From Actinocorallia herbida (GTDB lineage Bacteria; Actinomycetota; Actinomycetes; Streptosporangiales; Streptosporangiaceae): DNA of 64,000 nucleotides. A model generated the notes under the pieces. The model worked only from the letters and a program-made list of their open reading frames with translations, was not told the DNA's origin and did no database searches. Shown here in pieces: positions 7,559 to 15,351 of this stretch (its first letter is position 1; every line of letters starts with the position of its first letter). A program made the translations under genes and the position numbers. The stretch is from assembly GCF_003751225.1 (NCBI RefSeq), contig NZ_RJKE01000001.1, positions 4,836,001-4,900,000 on the forward strand, written 5' to 3'.

Positions 7559-7816
7559 GGGATCGTCCTGCTGCTGGTCTGGGGTCTGGCCTACGGCGGG
7601 GTGTCGGTGGGCCTGCAGACCTGGATGATCAGGGTCGCGCCGCGGGCCGTCGAGGCGGCCTCGGCGCTGTGGGTGTCGGTGTTCAACCTGTCGATCGGGC
7701 TCGGCGCGCTGGTCGGCGGCCTTGTCGTGGACGCGGTGTCGGCGCGCGGGGTGCTGTGGGCGGGCCGGGCGGCCCCGCCCACCGCGCGGGGGCATACGGC
7801 CAAGGGGACGTCGTAG
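7559..7816 (+). pseudogene. MFS transporter, C-terminal fragment
   Basis: Plus-strand frame reading GIVLLLVWGLAYGGVSVGLQ, then APRAVEAASALWVSVFNLSIGL and VSARGVLWAG, ending at TAG 7814-7816. This corresponds to roughly the last two or three membrane helices of a DHA1-type drug exporter; about 300 N-terminal residues are missing. With the TetR fragment on its left, the pair looks like a divergent tetR-MFS locus whose shared 5' regions were removed by one deletion. Confidence 0.7.
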
Positions 7817-7932
7817 GTGCCGGGGCGGAGGCCCGGGTGCCCGCCCGAGCCGTCATCGCCGTCGCACCGACCCGAGTGGAGGGCCGCCTGCGAGTGCCGG
7901 ACCCGCGGGTCCACGGCCCGGGGGCAGGGTGG

Positions 7933-9492
7933 TCAGGGGTGGCGGAGGACTCGGCCGGGGCGGAGGCCGGTGGGGGTGCCGTCCAGGAGGGCGGGGCGGC
8001 CGTTGACGAGGACGTGGTCGATGCCGGAGGCGTAGGCGAGGGGGGCGGCGTAGGTGGCGTTGTCGGTGACGGTGGCGGGGTCGAAGACGACGAGGTCGGC
8101 GGCTCGGCCTTCGGTGAGGCGGCCGCGGTCGGTGAGGCCGAGGCGGTCGGCGGGCAGGGAGGTCATCTTGCGGATCGCGTCGGGGAGGCCGAAGGCGGCG
8201 AGTTCGCGGGTGTAGTAGGAGAGGGCCCGGGCGAAGGTGCCGTAGTGGCGCGGGTGGGGGTGGCCGCCCGCGGAGGTGTCGAGGTCCCAGCCGTCGCTCG
8301 CGACCGCGCTGCCCGGGTGGGCGAGGGCCAGTTCGACGTCGTCCTCGTGCATCGAGTGGTCCACGATGAACACCAGGGCCCGGTGGGACTCCAGGACGCG
8401 GAGCATCGCCTCGGCGGGGTCGACGCCCTCGTCCGCCGCGATCCGCGCGATGGACTCGCCCGTACGGTCCCGGTAGGGGCCTTCTGGGAGCGCGGCGATG
8501 ACGATGCCGTCGGGCAGGAGGGTGCGGCCGAAGCGGGCGCGCACGTCGTCGGCGATCCGCGCCCGCGCCGCGGGGTCGGCCAGGCGTTCCAGGAGGGCGT
8601 CCGGCCCGCCGTCCATCGCCCAGGTGGGCAGGCGGGCGGTGAGCCGGGTGGAGGAGGCCGTGTAGGGGTAGACGTCGGTCGCGACGTCGACACCTTCGGC
8701 GCGCGCCCGCTCGATCAGCTCCAGGGCGTCGCCGACCTTGCCGTGGTTGGCGGGTCCGACGGCCTTGAGGTGGGAGATCTGGAGGCGGACGCCGCTGCGC
8801 CGGGCCGTGTCGAGCGCCTCGGTGATGGAGTCGAGGAGCCCGTCCCCCTCGTCGCGCATGTGGGTGGCGTACAGCAGGCCGTGCTCACGGGCGACCTTCG
8901 CGAGGGCGACGATCTCGTCGGCGTCGGCGTAGGAGCCGGGCGCGTAGATGAGCCCGGTGGACAGCCCGAACACGCCCTGCCGGGCGGCTTCGGCGAGGAG
9001 CGTGCGCATCGCGTCGATCTCCGCGCCCGTGGCCGCGCGCTGCGCCGACCCGATGACGGTCGCGCGCAGCGACCCGTGCCCGACGAGGGCCGCGAGGTTG
9101 ACGGCGGGCTCGGCGCGTTCGAGGTGCGCGGCGTAGGCGGCGAAGTCCGGATACCCGACCCCGGTCGGCACGGTGTCGGTGCCGGTGCGGTGCCCGGACG
9201 GGAACGGCGACTGGCCGCAGTTCCCGGTGACGAGCGTGGTGACGCCCTGGTGCAGCGCGCCTGGCGCGGCCGGGAACACCTCGAGGGTGAAGTCGGCGTG
9301 CGAGTGCAGGTCGATGAAGCCCGGCGTGACGACCCGGCCGCGGGCGTCGAGTTCGCGGCCGGCGGTGGCGTCGGCGGTGGCCTCGCCGACGAAGGCGATG
9401 GTGTCACCGTCGACGCCGACGTCGGCGCGGCGGGCGGGCCCGCCGGTGCCGTCGATGACGGTGCCGCCGCGGACGAGAAGATCGAAGCGCAT
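7933..9492 (-). CDS. N-acyl-D-amino-acid deacylase (D-aminoacylase)
   Basis: An amidohydrolase-superfamily enzyme of 519 residues that would hydrolyse N-acyl-D-amino acids to the free D-amino acid in the cytoplasm. The sequence shows the beta-sandwich start (RFDLLVRGGTVIDGTGG), the first metal motif GFIDLHSHADF at about residues 62-72, the Cys ligand region VTTLVTGNCGQSPFP, and the later TDVYPYTASSTRL and SDGWDL motifs of D-aminoacylases. The start at 9492 is backed by GGAAAG; the frame is open further upstream but reads into the gap. It is last in an operon with a transporter 17 bases upstream and a PLP enzyme before that, under a divergent Lrp regulator. The family is clear; the side-chain specificity is not. 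Confidence 0.9.
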   Translation of the reverse strand: MRFDLLVRGGTVIDGTGGPARRADVGVDGDTIAFVGEATADATAGRELDARGRVVTPGFIDLHSHADFTLEVFPAAPGALHQGVTTLVTGNCGQSPFPSGHRTGTDTVPTGVGYPDFAAYAAHLERAEPAVNLAALVGHGSLRATVIGSAQRAATGAEIDAMRTLLAEAARQGVFGLSTGLIYAPGSYADADEIVALAKVAREHGLLYATHMRDEGDGLLDSITEALDTARRSGVRLQISHLKAVGPANHGKVGDALELIERARAEGVDVATDVYPYTASSTRLTARLPTWAMDGGPDALLERLADPAARARIADDVRARFGRTLLPDGIVIAALPEGPYRDRTGESIARIAADEGVDPAEAMLRVLESHRALVFIVDHSMHEDDVELALAHPGSAVASDGWDLDTSAGGHPHPRHYGTFARALSYYTRELAAFGLPDAIRKMTSLPADRLGLTDRGRLTEGRAADLVVFDPATVTDNATYAAPLAYASGIDHVLVNGRPALLDGTPTGLRPGRVLRHP

Positions 9493-9509
9493 GGGGTTCT
9501 TTCCGTGGT

Positions 9510-10916
9510 TCAGGTCAGCAGGGTGAGGATCGCCGCGTACATCACGGCTCCGGGGACGAGGACGGCCCAGCCGACGAGCAGCAGGGTGCGCAGGCGAATC
9601 CCCTGGGCGACGCCGAGCGCGACGACCATGTTCGGGTTCGGGAACGGCCCGTAGGTGTCGGCCTTCGACCCCCACAGGTAGACCACCGCCCAGGCCGGGG
9701 CCGACAGCCCGACGGCGTCGCCCAGCGGGCCGAAGATCTGGTGGATGAGCACGATCTGGGCGGCGGTCGCGCCGGGCACGGCGACCCAGCCGAGGAGCGC
9801 GACGGCCAGGGCGAAGGCATACGCGGACAGTCCGGCGAGGGAGCCGCTCAGGTCGTCCATCAGGATCGCGTACGGGTCCAGGACGGTGACGAGGTCGAAC
9901 AGGACGGCCAGCATCCAGAACAGCGCGACGATCGCCAGCACGCGCCGGAAGCCGTCCCAGAACCCCGCCAGGGCCTCACGCGCGGGCATGCGGGCCGCGA
10001 GCGCGGTGACGATCGTCATGACCGGCAGCGCGACGATCGGGAACAGCGCCCCCGCCCGGGTGATGGAGGCGGCCAGGACGGCGACGGCCAGTGCCGCGGC
10101 GAACGCGACGGCCGCGCGCCCCGCGGTGGCGGGCAGGGCCTCCCCTTCGGCCTCCCCGGTCCCGTCGGCCTCGGCGTAGCGGTCGCCGTCGTCGCGGGCG
10201 CTCGCGCGCTGGATCCGGGGCAGGACGAGGAAGGCGACCAGGTACGACAGGAGCGCCAGCGGCAGCCCGCACACCAGGAGGAACAGCGGGTAGGAGATGC
10301 CGGTCGCGTCGAAGATCGCGATGTTCGCGGGGGAGAACGGCGCGGTGGCCAGGCCGGCGCCCGCGCCGAGGAGCAGCGCGGTGGCGGTGGTGGAGCGGGT
10401 GAGCCCGGCGCGCGCGGCCACCGGCACGACGAGGGGCGCGATGACGGCCAGCGCTCCGGCGAGCGTGCCGAGCGCGAAGACCAGGACCAGCGCGGACGTC
10501 ATGACGCCCAGCGCGATCGCCGACCGGCCGTCGGCCGGGAACATCCGCAGGACCCGCCGGACGAGCAGGGCGGCCCCGCCGGTGCGGCGCAGGATCTCGC
10601 CGAGCGCCGACCCCAGCGCGCACAGGACGCCGATGAAGAACACCGAGTCGCCGAACGCGCCGAGCAGCGTGGTGGCGGCGTCGACGGGCGCGGGCCGGGC
10701 GAGGAGGAGCCCGCTGAGGAGCGCGACGAAGGTCGCCCCGACCAGGTTCAGGCCGCCGATGGCCAGCGCGGCGTACACGCCGATGGGCAGCAGCCCCCAG
10801 GCGGTGGGCGCCTCGGCCGTCAGGCCCGCGGCGAAGGACACCGCGAGCAGCACGGCGGACACGCCGAGCTGGACCCTGCCGCGGACGGTGGGGGGAGGGG
10901 CGAGGGTCAGCGCCAC
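9510..10916 (-). CDS. Multi-pass transporter (ion-transporter superfamily), amino-acid operon
   Basis: A 468-residue integral membrane protein with about 11-12 helices and a polar loop near the middle (about 230-260). The motif-like stretch GLATAPFSPANIAIFDATGI and a second half ending GSKADTYGPFPNPNMVVALG suggest two inverted repeats with re-entrant loops, as in the GntP/CitMHS/NhaC-type carriers. The starting GTG overlaps the 3' end of the PLP enzyme gene by 10 bases, and the deacylase follows 17 bases after its stop. Import of an N-acyl-D-amino acid or a D-amino acid is the reasonable inference from context. The exact family and substrate are not settled. Confidence 0.75.
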   Translation of the reverse strand: MALTLAPPPTVRGRVQLGVSAVLLAVSFAAGLTAEAPTAWGLLPIGVYAALAIGGLNLVGATFVALLSGLLLARPAPVDAATTLLGAFGDSVFFIGVLCALGSALGEILRRTGGAALLVRRVLRMFPADGRSAIALGVMTSALVLVFALGTLAGALAVIAPLVVPVAARAGLTRSTTATALLLGAGAGLATAPFSPANIAIFDATGISYPLFLLVCGLPLALLSYLVAFLVLPRIQRASARDDGDRYAEADGTGEAEGEALPATAGRAAVAFAAALAVAVLAASITRAGALFPIVALPVMTIVTALAARMPAREALAGFWDGFRRVLAIVALFWMLAVLFDLVTVLDPYAILMDDLSGSLAGLSAYAFALAVALLGWVAVPGATAAQIVLIHQIFGPLGDAVGLSAPAWAVVYLWGSKADTYGPFPNPNMVVALGVAQGIRLRTLLLVGWAVLVPGAVMYAAILTLLT

Positions 10917-12265
10917 GGGGCGGCCTCCAGGGCGAGCAGGTCGTCGGCAAGGTCGGCACCGGATTCGGCGAGGATCTCGGCGGTCGTCTGTTCGGCGCGG
11001 ATCGTGGTGAACCGGACCTCGCCGCCCGCGGTGGTGAACCCGTGGACGGCGGGCCGGGTGACGTTGTTGTAGGACCAGTGGGCGGTGAAGGCGTAGCCGC
11101 CGGTGTCCAGCAGGGTGATCAGGTCCCCCGGTGCGAGCTCTGGCAGCGGCCGGTCCCTGGCGACGACGTCACCGGCGAAACAGCAGGGCCCGGCGACGTC
11201 GTGGGGCAGCTCCGCGGTGCCCTTGGGAAGCCCTTCCGCGGTGTAGGCCGCGACCCGCAGCGGCCACGAGTCGGGCATGAAGACGGTGCGGGTCGCGAGG
11301 TGGGCGCCCGCGTGGGTGAGGGCGATCCGGCGTCCCCCGACGTCCTTGACGTACTCCACGACGGCGGCGGTGAAGCCGTTCTTCGCGGTGACGGACCTGC
11401 CGAACTCCGTGACGAGCTCGTAGCGCCCGTCGAACAGCCCTGGGACGGCTTCGCGCAGCCAGGAGACGTAGTCGGCGTGCGACGGGGACATCGTGTCGCC
11501 GTCGAAGTCGACGGGCAGGCCGCCGCCGATGTCGAGGCCGGTGACGCGGCGGGTCCCGGCGCGGGCGTTGATCTCCTCGGCCAGGTCGTAGGCCGCGCCG
11601 ACGCCCGCGGTGATCAGCTCGGGCGGGCAGCCCTGGGAGCCGACGTGGACGTGCAGCCGGGTGAGCCACGGGTAGGCGTCGAAGGCGTCGATGACGGCCT
11701 GGCGGGCGCCGGGGTCGGTCATCGGGACGCCGAACTTGGACGTCCGCGACGCCGTGCTCATCGCGGCGATCGTGCCCGCGCCGACCTGCGGGTTGAGGCG
11801 CAGGCCGAGCACCGAGGCCGACGGGACGGCGGTCAGCAGCGCGTCGACGCGGGCCAGTTCGGCGAGGTTGTCGGCGTTGATCGCGACGCCGAGGGCGAGG
11901 GCGCGGGCCAGTTCCGCGCGGGTCTTGACGGGCGAGTCCAGCACGATCCGGTCGGGGGCGAATCCCGCGGCGACGGCCAGGGCGAGTTCGCCGGGGCTGG
12001 CGACCTCACAGCCGAGCCCGGCCTCGGCCAGGAGCCGCAGGACCGGAACGAGCGGGGTCGACTTGGCGGCGAAGGCGTGCAGGACCGGGGCGTCGCCGAA
12101 GGCGGCCTTGAGATCGGCGACCGTGGTGAGCAGGCCGTCGACGTCGAGGAAACCCGCGGTGGGATGGTCGGGCCCGATGAGCCCGGCCCGGACGGCCGCC
12201 CGCAGGACGCGGTCCCGGCGGCTCGGGTCGGTCGCGGGATGGGGGACGGCGGTGGTGGCCTGCAC
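10907..12265 (-). CDS. Fold-type III PLP-dependent amino acid decarboxylase (DAP/Orn/Arg decarboxylase 2 family)
   Basis: The protein has 452 residues. The N-terminal alanine-racemase-like barrel carries LHAFAAKSTPLVPV, whose Lys (about residue 60) is the expected Schiff-base residue, and GCEVASPGELALA. The HVGSQ motif and GGGLPVD bind the cofactor phosphate. The C-terminal barrel has GPCCFAGDVVARD, where the Cys-x-x-x-Asp active-site motif is expected, and the GGYAF motif. That layout is diaminopimelate-decarboxylase-like, but genomic context (D-aminoacylase, transporter, Lrp) points to a catabolic amino-acid decarboxylase or similar enzyme rather than lysine synthesis. The start at GTG 12265 has GAGGGAG upstream; a longer frame to 12355 would cross the promoter region. 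Confidence 0.85.
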   Translation of the reverse strand: MQATTAVPHPATDPSRRDRVLRAAVRAGLIGPDHPTAGFLDVDGLLTTVADLKAAFGDAPVLHAFAAKSTPLVPVLRLLAEAGLGCEVASPGELALAVAAGFAPDRIVLDSPVKTRAELARALALGVAINADNLAELARVDALLTAVPSASVLGLRLNPQVGAGTIAAMSTASRTSKFGVPMTDPGARQAVIDAFDAYPWLTRLHVHVGSQGCPPELITAGVGAAYDLAEEINARAGTRRVTGLDIGGGLPVDFDGDTMSPSHADYVSWLREAVPGLFDGRYELVTEFGRSVTAKNGFTAAVVEYVKDVGGRRIALTHAGAHLATRTVFMPDSWPLRVAAYTAEGLPKGTAELPHDVAGPCCFAGDVVARDRPLPELAPGDLITLLDTGGYAFTAHWSYNNVTRPAVHGFTTAGGEVRFTTIRAEQTTAEILAESGADLADDLLALEAAPWR

Positions 12266-12288
12266 GGTGGTGCGCTCCCTCGGCGTTG

Positions 12289-12308
12289 CTTGTGCGATTG
12301 CGCGCAAG
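12289..12308. promoter_or_regulatory. Candidate Lrp operator
   Basis: CTTGTGCG and CGCGCAAG form an imperfect 20-base inverted repeat (7 of 8 paired, 4-base centre). It lies 23 bases upstream of the PLP-enzyme start and in the divergent gap to the Lrp gene. The size and symmetry suit an Lrp/AsnC dimer. Inference only. Confidence 0.45.
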
Positions 12309-12399
12309 ACTCGACCCGGTCGGGGATTGGTCGGCGAAAATGCAGGGATCCGCAATCTCCGGCTTCACTTTCCCGATACGGCTCTGTCACAGTGGGTCC

Positions 12400-13419
12400 G
12401 TGCCGCCGGAATCCGTCGACGAGATCGACCTCGCCCTGATCAACGCGCTCCAGGTGACGCCCCGCGCCGACTGGTCGGCCCTCGGCCGCGCCCTGGGCGT
12501 CGACCCGTCCACGGCGGCCCGCCGCTGGGACCGGCTGCACCGCGCGGGCCTCGCCTGGGTGACCTGCGTGCTGGGGCCCGCCCTCCACGGCGGCTACTGC
12601 ATGGCGTACGTCGAGATCTCCTGCGAGCCGGGCGCGGCCGAGCCCGTCGCGGTGGCCCTGTCGGCCCGCGCGGAGGTCCGCTACGTCTACCGGCTGACCG
12701 GCGAGCACGCCCTGCTCGTCGTGCTCGGGCTGCTGTCCCCCGCGGAACTCGCCGGGGCCCTGGAGCACCTCGTCGAACCGCTGCCCGGAGTGCGGTCGGT
12801 CCGCGCGGAGTTGCGCACCGCCGCGTACGGCGAGGCGAGCCGGTGGCGGCTGCGGAGCCTGGAGCCGTCCCAGCGGCAGGCACTCGGGTCCCCCTCCCCC
12901 GCCGCCCCGCCCACGCCCGTCGCCGTCGACGAGATCGACCGCGAGCTGTACCGGCTGCTGCACGAGGACGGCCGGATGACCTACGCCGCCCTGGCCGACC
13001 GGGCGTCGATCAGCGAGCCGACCGCGCGCCGCCGCCTGAAGCGCCTTCTGGCCACCGGCATGCTCCGGCCGCGCTGCGAGGTGGCCCAGTCGGTCACGGG
13101 CTGGCCCGTGACCGCGGTGCTGCGCGCCTCCGCCGCCCCTCGCGACCTCGACTCCGCGGGGCGCGCGCTGGCCACCCTGCCCGATGTGCGCTCGGCCTGC
13201 GCCCTGACCGGACCGCGCAACCTCCTGCTCGTGGTCTGGCTCCGCAGCGTGGAGGACCTGCCCCGCCTGGAGGCCCAGCTGACCGAACGCGCCCCCGGCG
13301 CCGTCCTCGCCGACCGGGCGGTGTGCCTGCGCACCCTCAAGCAGATGGGCCGCCTCCTGGACCCCGACGGCCGCGCCGTCGGCGCCACCCCGCCCAACAC
13401 CGGCCCGCTCACCTGGTGA
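12400..13419 (+). CDS. Lrp/AsnC family regulator with two tandem modules
   Basis: The protein has 339 residues, twice the usual Lrp length, because it contains two copies of the helix-turn-helix plus RAM-type layout. The first helix-turn-helix begins VDEIDLALINALQVTPRADW near the N terminus. The second starts VDEIDRELYRLLHEDGRMTY near residue 170, with ISEPTARRRLKRLLATG as its recognition helix. Double-length AsnC proteins of this kind are common in actinomycetes and usually control a divergent amino-acid operon. The GTG start at 12400 has no ribosome binding site, so leaderless translation is likely. It probably senses an amino acid and regulates the divergent decarboxylase-transporter-deacylase operon. 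Confidence 0.87.
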   Translation: MPPESVDEIDLALINALQVTPRADWSALGRALGVDPSTAARRWDRLHRAGLAWVTCVLGPALHGGYCMAYVEISCEPGAAEPVAVALSARAEVRYVYRLTGEHALLVVLGLLSPAELAGALEHLVEPLPGVRSVRAELRTAAYGEASRWRLRSLEPSQRQALGSPSPAAPPTPVAVDEIDRELYRLLHEDGRMTYAALADRASISEPTARRRLKRLLATGMLRPRCEVAQSVTGWPVTAVLRASAAPRDLDSAGRALATLPDVRSACALTGPRNLLLVVWLRSVEDLPRLEAQLTERAPGAVLADRAVCLRTLKQMGRLLDPDGRAVGATPPNTGPLTW

Positions 13420-13422
13420 CGC

Positions 13423-13453
13423 CGCGCCGGCCGGGGCCTCCCCGGCCGGCGCG
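13423..13453. terminator. Bidirectional terminator hairpin
   Basis: A perfect 14-base GC stem (13423-13436 with 13440-13453) with a 3-base loop between the convergent Lrp and oxidoreductase genes. It starts three bases after the Lrp stop codon. No T-tract, as is usual in GC-rich actinomycetes. Confidence 0.75.
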
Positions 13454-13462
13454 GGCGCCCGG

Positions 13463-14680
13463 TCAGGCGACGGTGACGGGGTGGCGGACCACGGCGCCGA
13501 ACTGGTAGCCGAGGGTGTTGTGCGGGCTGACGTCGGGCTGGACGTTGCCGTGCTCGTCGGTGGCGCGGGCGCGCAGGGCGTAGGCGCCGGCGGCGGGGCG
13601 GCGCCAGCGGAAACGCCACCGCTGCCAGGCGGCGGAGCTGTGGGACCGTTCGAGTTCGGCCCGCTCCCAGGTGGCTCCGTCGACGCTGATCTCGACCCGG
13701 GCGATGCGGCCCGCGCCGGACCAGGACCTGCCGTGCAGCACCTCGGTGCGGCCCGCGGTCAGGGTCGCGTTCCACGGCAGTTCGAACGCGCTCTTGACGT
13801 TCATCACGGTGAGCGGGGCGCTGCCCTCGGGCGGGTAGGTCTCGCCGAACATCCGGTAGAAGCTCGTGTTCCAGGGCGAGAACAGCGGCTCGTTCGCGAC
13901 CTGGAGGTCGCCGAGCCACTTGATCGACGCGCTGCCGACCCAGCCGGGCACGACGAGCCGCACGGGGAACCCATGGTCCGGAGGCAGCGGCTGCCCGTTC
14001 ATCTCGTACGCGACCAGGACGTCCTTCAGCGCCTTCTGCACCGAGAGCGGACGGCGGACCTTGCCGAGGTTCACGCCCTTGTCGATGTAGTCGGGGTCGA
14101 GGCCGGAGGGCAGCACGTCGACCGCGTCGTGGGTGAGCCCGGCCCGGCGCAGCAGCGTCGAGAGCCGGACGCCGCGCCAGCGCGCCACCCCGACCGCGCC
14201 GAGCTTCCACCCGGTGCCGGAGACGGTCTGGCCCTGCTGGGAGGTGTAGAAGCTGCGGCCGTTGCCGGTGCACTCGATCGAGGCGACGAGAGACTCGCCC
14301 TTGAGCGCGCGCAGCTCGGCCAGGCCCAGCTCGAGCGGGGTCCGGACGCCGCTGCCCCAGATCCGCAGCCGCCACGCCGCCGCGTCGATGAGCGGGGTCG
14401 AGACGTGGTTGCGGACGAAGAAGCGCTCGTTCGGGGTGAGGAAGCCGAGTCCGCGCACGGCGTCCCACTTCATCTCGGCGTTGGTGCCGAACGCCGTGAA
14501 CCATTCGGGCGGCAGCGGCTTCACGATCGGCCCGTCGGCCCGTGCCGCCGTCGCCGTGCCGCCGACCGCCGTCAGCGCGGCCGCCGAGGCGACCGACCCC
14601 TTCAGCATCCCGCGCCGCGACAGTTCCGCGAACTGCCCGGCCCGCACCCGTTCGTACACACCCTCATCGGTCAGGTCCAT
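13463..14680 (-). CDS. Sulfite oxidase-type molybdopterin oxidoreductase, Tat-exported
   Basis: The protein has 405 residues. A Tat-type leader (SRRGMLKGSVASAAALTAVG, about residues 21-40, with the twin Arg and a weak hydrophobic core) is followed by the oxidoreductase molybdopterin domain and then the Mo-cofactor dimerisation domain. The molybdenum-ligating Cys is in ECTGNGRSFY (Cys137). HGFPVRLVVPGWVG and WLGDLQV are the conserved sulfite-oxidase motifs. In actinomycetes such proteins are periplasmic or extracellular and often act on sulfite or on oxidised methionine. No heme subunit or partner gene is adjacent. The ATG at 14680 was chosen; 14692 is equally open and neither has a good ribosome binding site. 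Confidence 0.85.
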   Translation of the reverse strand: MDLTDEGVYERVRAGQFAELSRRGMLKGSVASAAALTAVGGTATAARADGPIVKPLPPEWFTAFGTNAEMKWDAVRGLGFLTPNERFFVRNHVSTPLIDAAAWRLRIWGSGVRTPLELGLAELRALKGESLVASIECTGNGRSFYTSQQGQTVSGTGWKLGAVGVARWRGVRLSTLLRRAGLTHDAVDVLPSGLDPDYIDKGVNLGKVRRPLSVQKALKDVLVAYEMNGQPLPPDHGFPVRLVVPGWVGSASIKWLGDLQVANEPLFSPWNTSFYRMFGETYPPEGSAPLTVMNVKSAFELPWNATLTAGRTEVLHGRSWSGAGRIARVEISVDGATWERAELERSHSSAAWQRWRFRWRRPAAGAYALRARATDEHGNVQPDVSPHNTLGYQFGAVVRHPVTVA

Positions 14681-14750
14681 GCCCGCGATCATGAGCACCG
14701 GCGGGACAGATGTCAACCAATAAGGTCGATTAAATCGGTTTGCACCCGGG

Positions 14751-14779
14751 TTGCCATCGCCAATCGGGACATCTAATAT
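14751..14779 (+). promoter_or_regulatory. Strong sigma-70-type promoter for the Rrf2 gene
   Basis: TTGCCA (14751-14756) and TAATAT (14774-14779) are separated by exactly 17 bases. The ATG of the Rrf2 gene lies 7 bases after the -10 box, so the transcript should start at or next to the start codon and be leaderless. Confidence 0.75.
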
Positions 14780-14786
14780 CCTGGTT

Positions 14787-15275
14787 ATGAGAATGAGCTC
14801 CGGGGTCGAGTGGGGAGTGCACTGCTGCCTGACGCTCGCGTGGCTCGAAGGAGAAGGGCCGGTGTCGACCGGCAGGCTGGCCGCGTGGTTCGACGTGCCG
14901 ACGGAGTACCTCAAGAAGCAGCTTCAGGCACTGACCCGGGCGGGGATCCTCGAATCCACGCCGGGGGTCCAGGGTGGTTTCGCTCTCGCGCGCAGGCCGG
15001 AGAGCATCACGCTGATGGACGTCGTCACCGCCCTCGAAGGCGCCGACGAGTTGTTCCGCTGCACGGAGATCCGGCAGAGCGGGGTGGGCGGTCTCGGCGG
15101 CGGTGACGAGTTCCGCCGGCCCTGCGGCGTGTCCGCCGCGATGCTGCGCGCCGAACTCGCGTGGCGCCGGGAGCTCGCGGCGCAGACGATCGCCGACCTG
15201 ATGTCGGCCAGCCCCGAGGCGAGCGCGGAGCGCACCAGGCGGCGTTACCGGGAGATGAGCCGGCCGCTGCCCTGA
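14787..15275 (+). CDS. Rrf2 family transcriptional regulator
   Basis: The protein has 162 residues, beginning MRMSSGVEWGVHCCLTLAWL. The Rrf2 winged helix covers about residues 1-80, with VSTGRLAAWFDVPTEYLKKQ as recognition region and GVQGGFALAR as the wing. The C-terminal dimer helix carries FRCTEI and RRPCGV, two cysteines where Fe-S-binding members usually have three, plus an HCC pair near the start. Whether it binds a cluster is uncertain. It is followed after 76 bases by an MFS exporter gene in the same direction, a common Rrf2-efflux pairing, and it likely controls that gene in response to a redox or electrophile signal. The promoter geometry indicates leaderless translation. Confidence 0.88.
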   Translation: MRMSSGVEWGVHCCLTLAWLEGEGPVSTGRLAAWFDVPTEYLKKQLQALTRAGILESTPGVQGGFALARRPESITLMDVVTALEGADELFRCTEIRQSGVGGLGGGDEFRRPCGVSAAMLRAELAWRRELAAQTIADLMSASPEASAERTRRRYREMSRPLP

Positions 15276-15351
15276 CCGGGCGCACACCGAACGCCGGCAG
15301 GCGCGCCTGCCGAGAGACCACTGCGCCGAAACGACCGAACACAGGACCTGA

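Noticed and set aside
7219-9654. 811-residue plus-strand frame
   Set aside because: Antisense of the D-aminoacylase; Gly/Val/Glu-rich low-complexity translation typical of shadows in GC-rich DNA.
13463-14914. Extended N terminus for the sulfite oxidase-like protein
   Set aside because: It would cross the Rrf2 promoter and start; the Tat leader begins near 14680.
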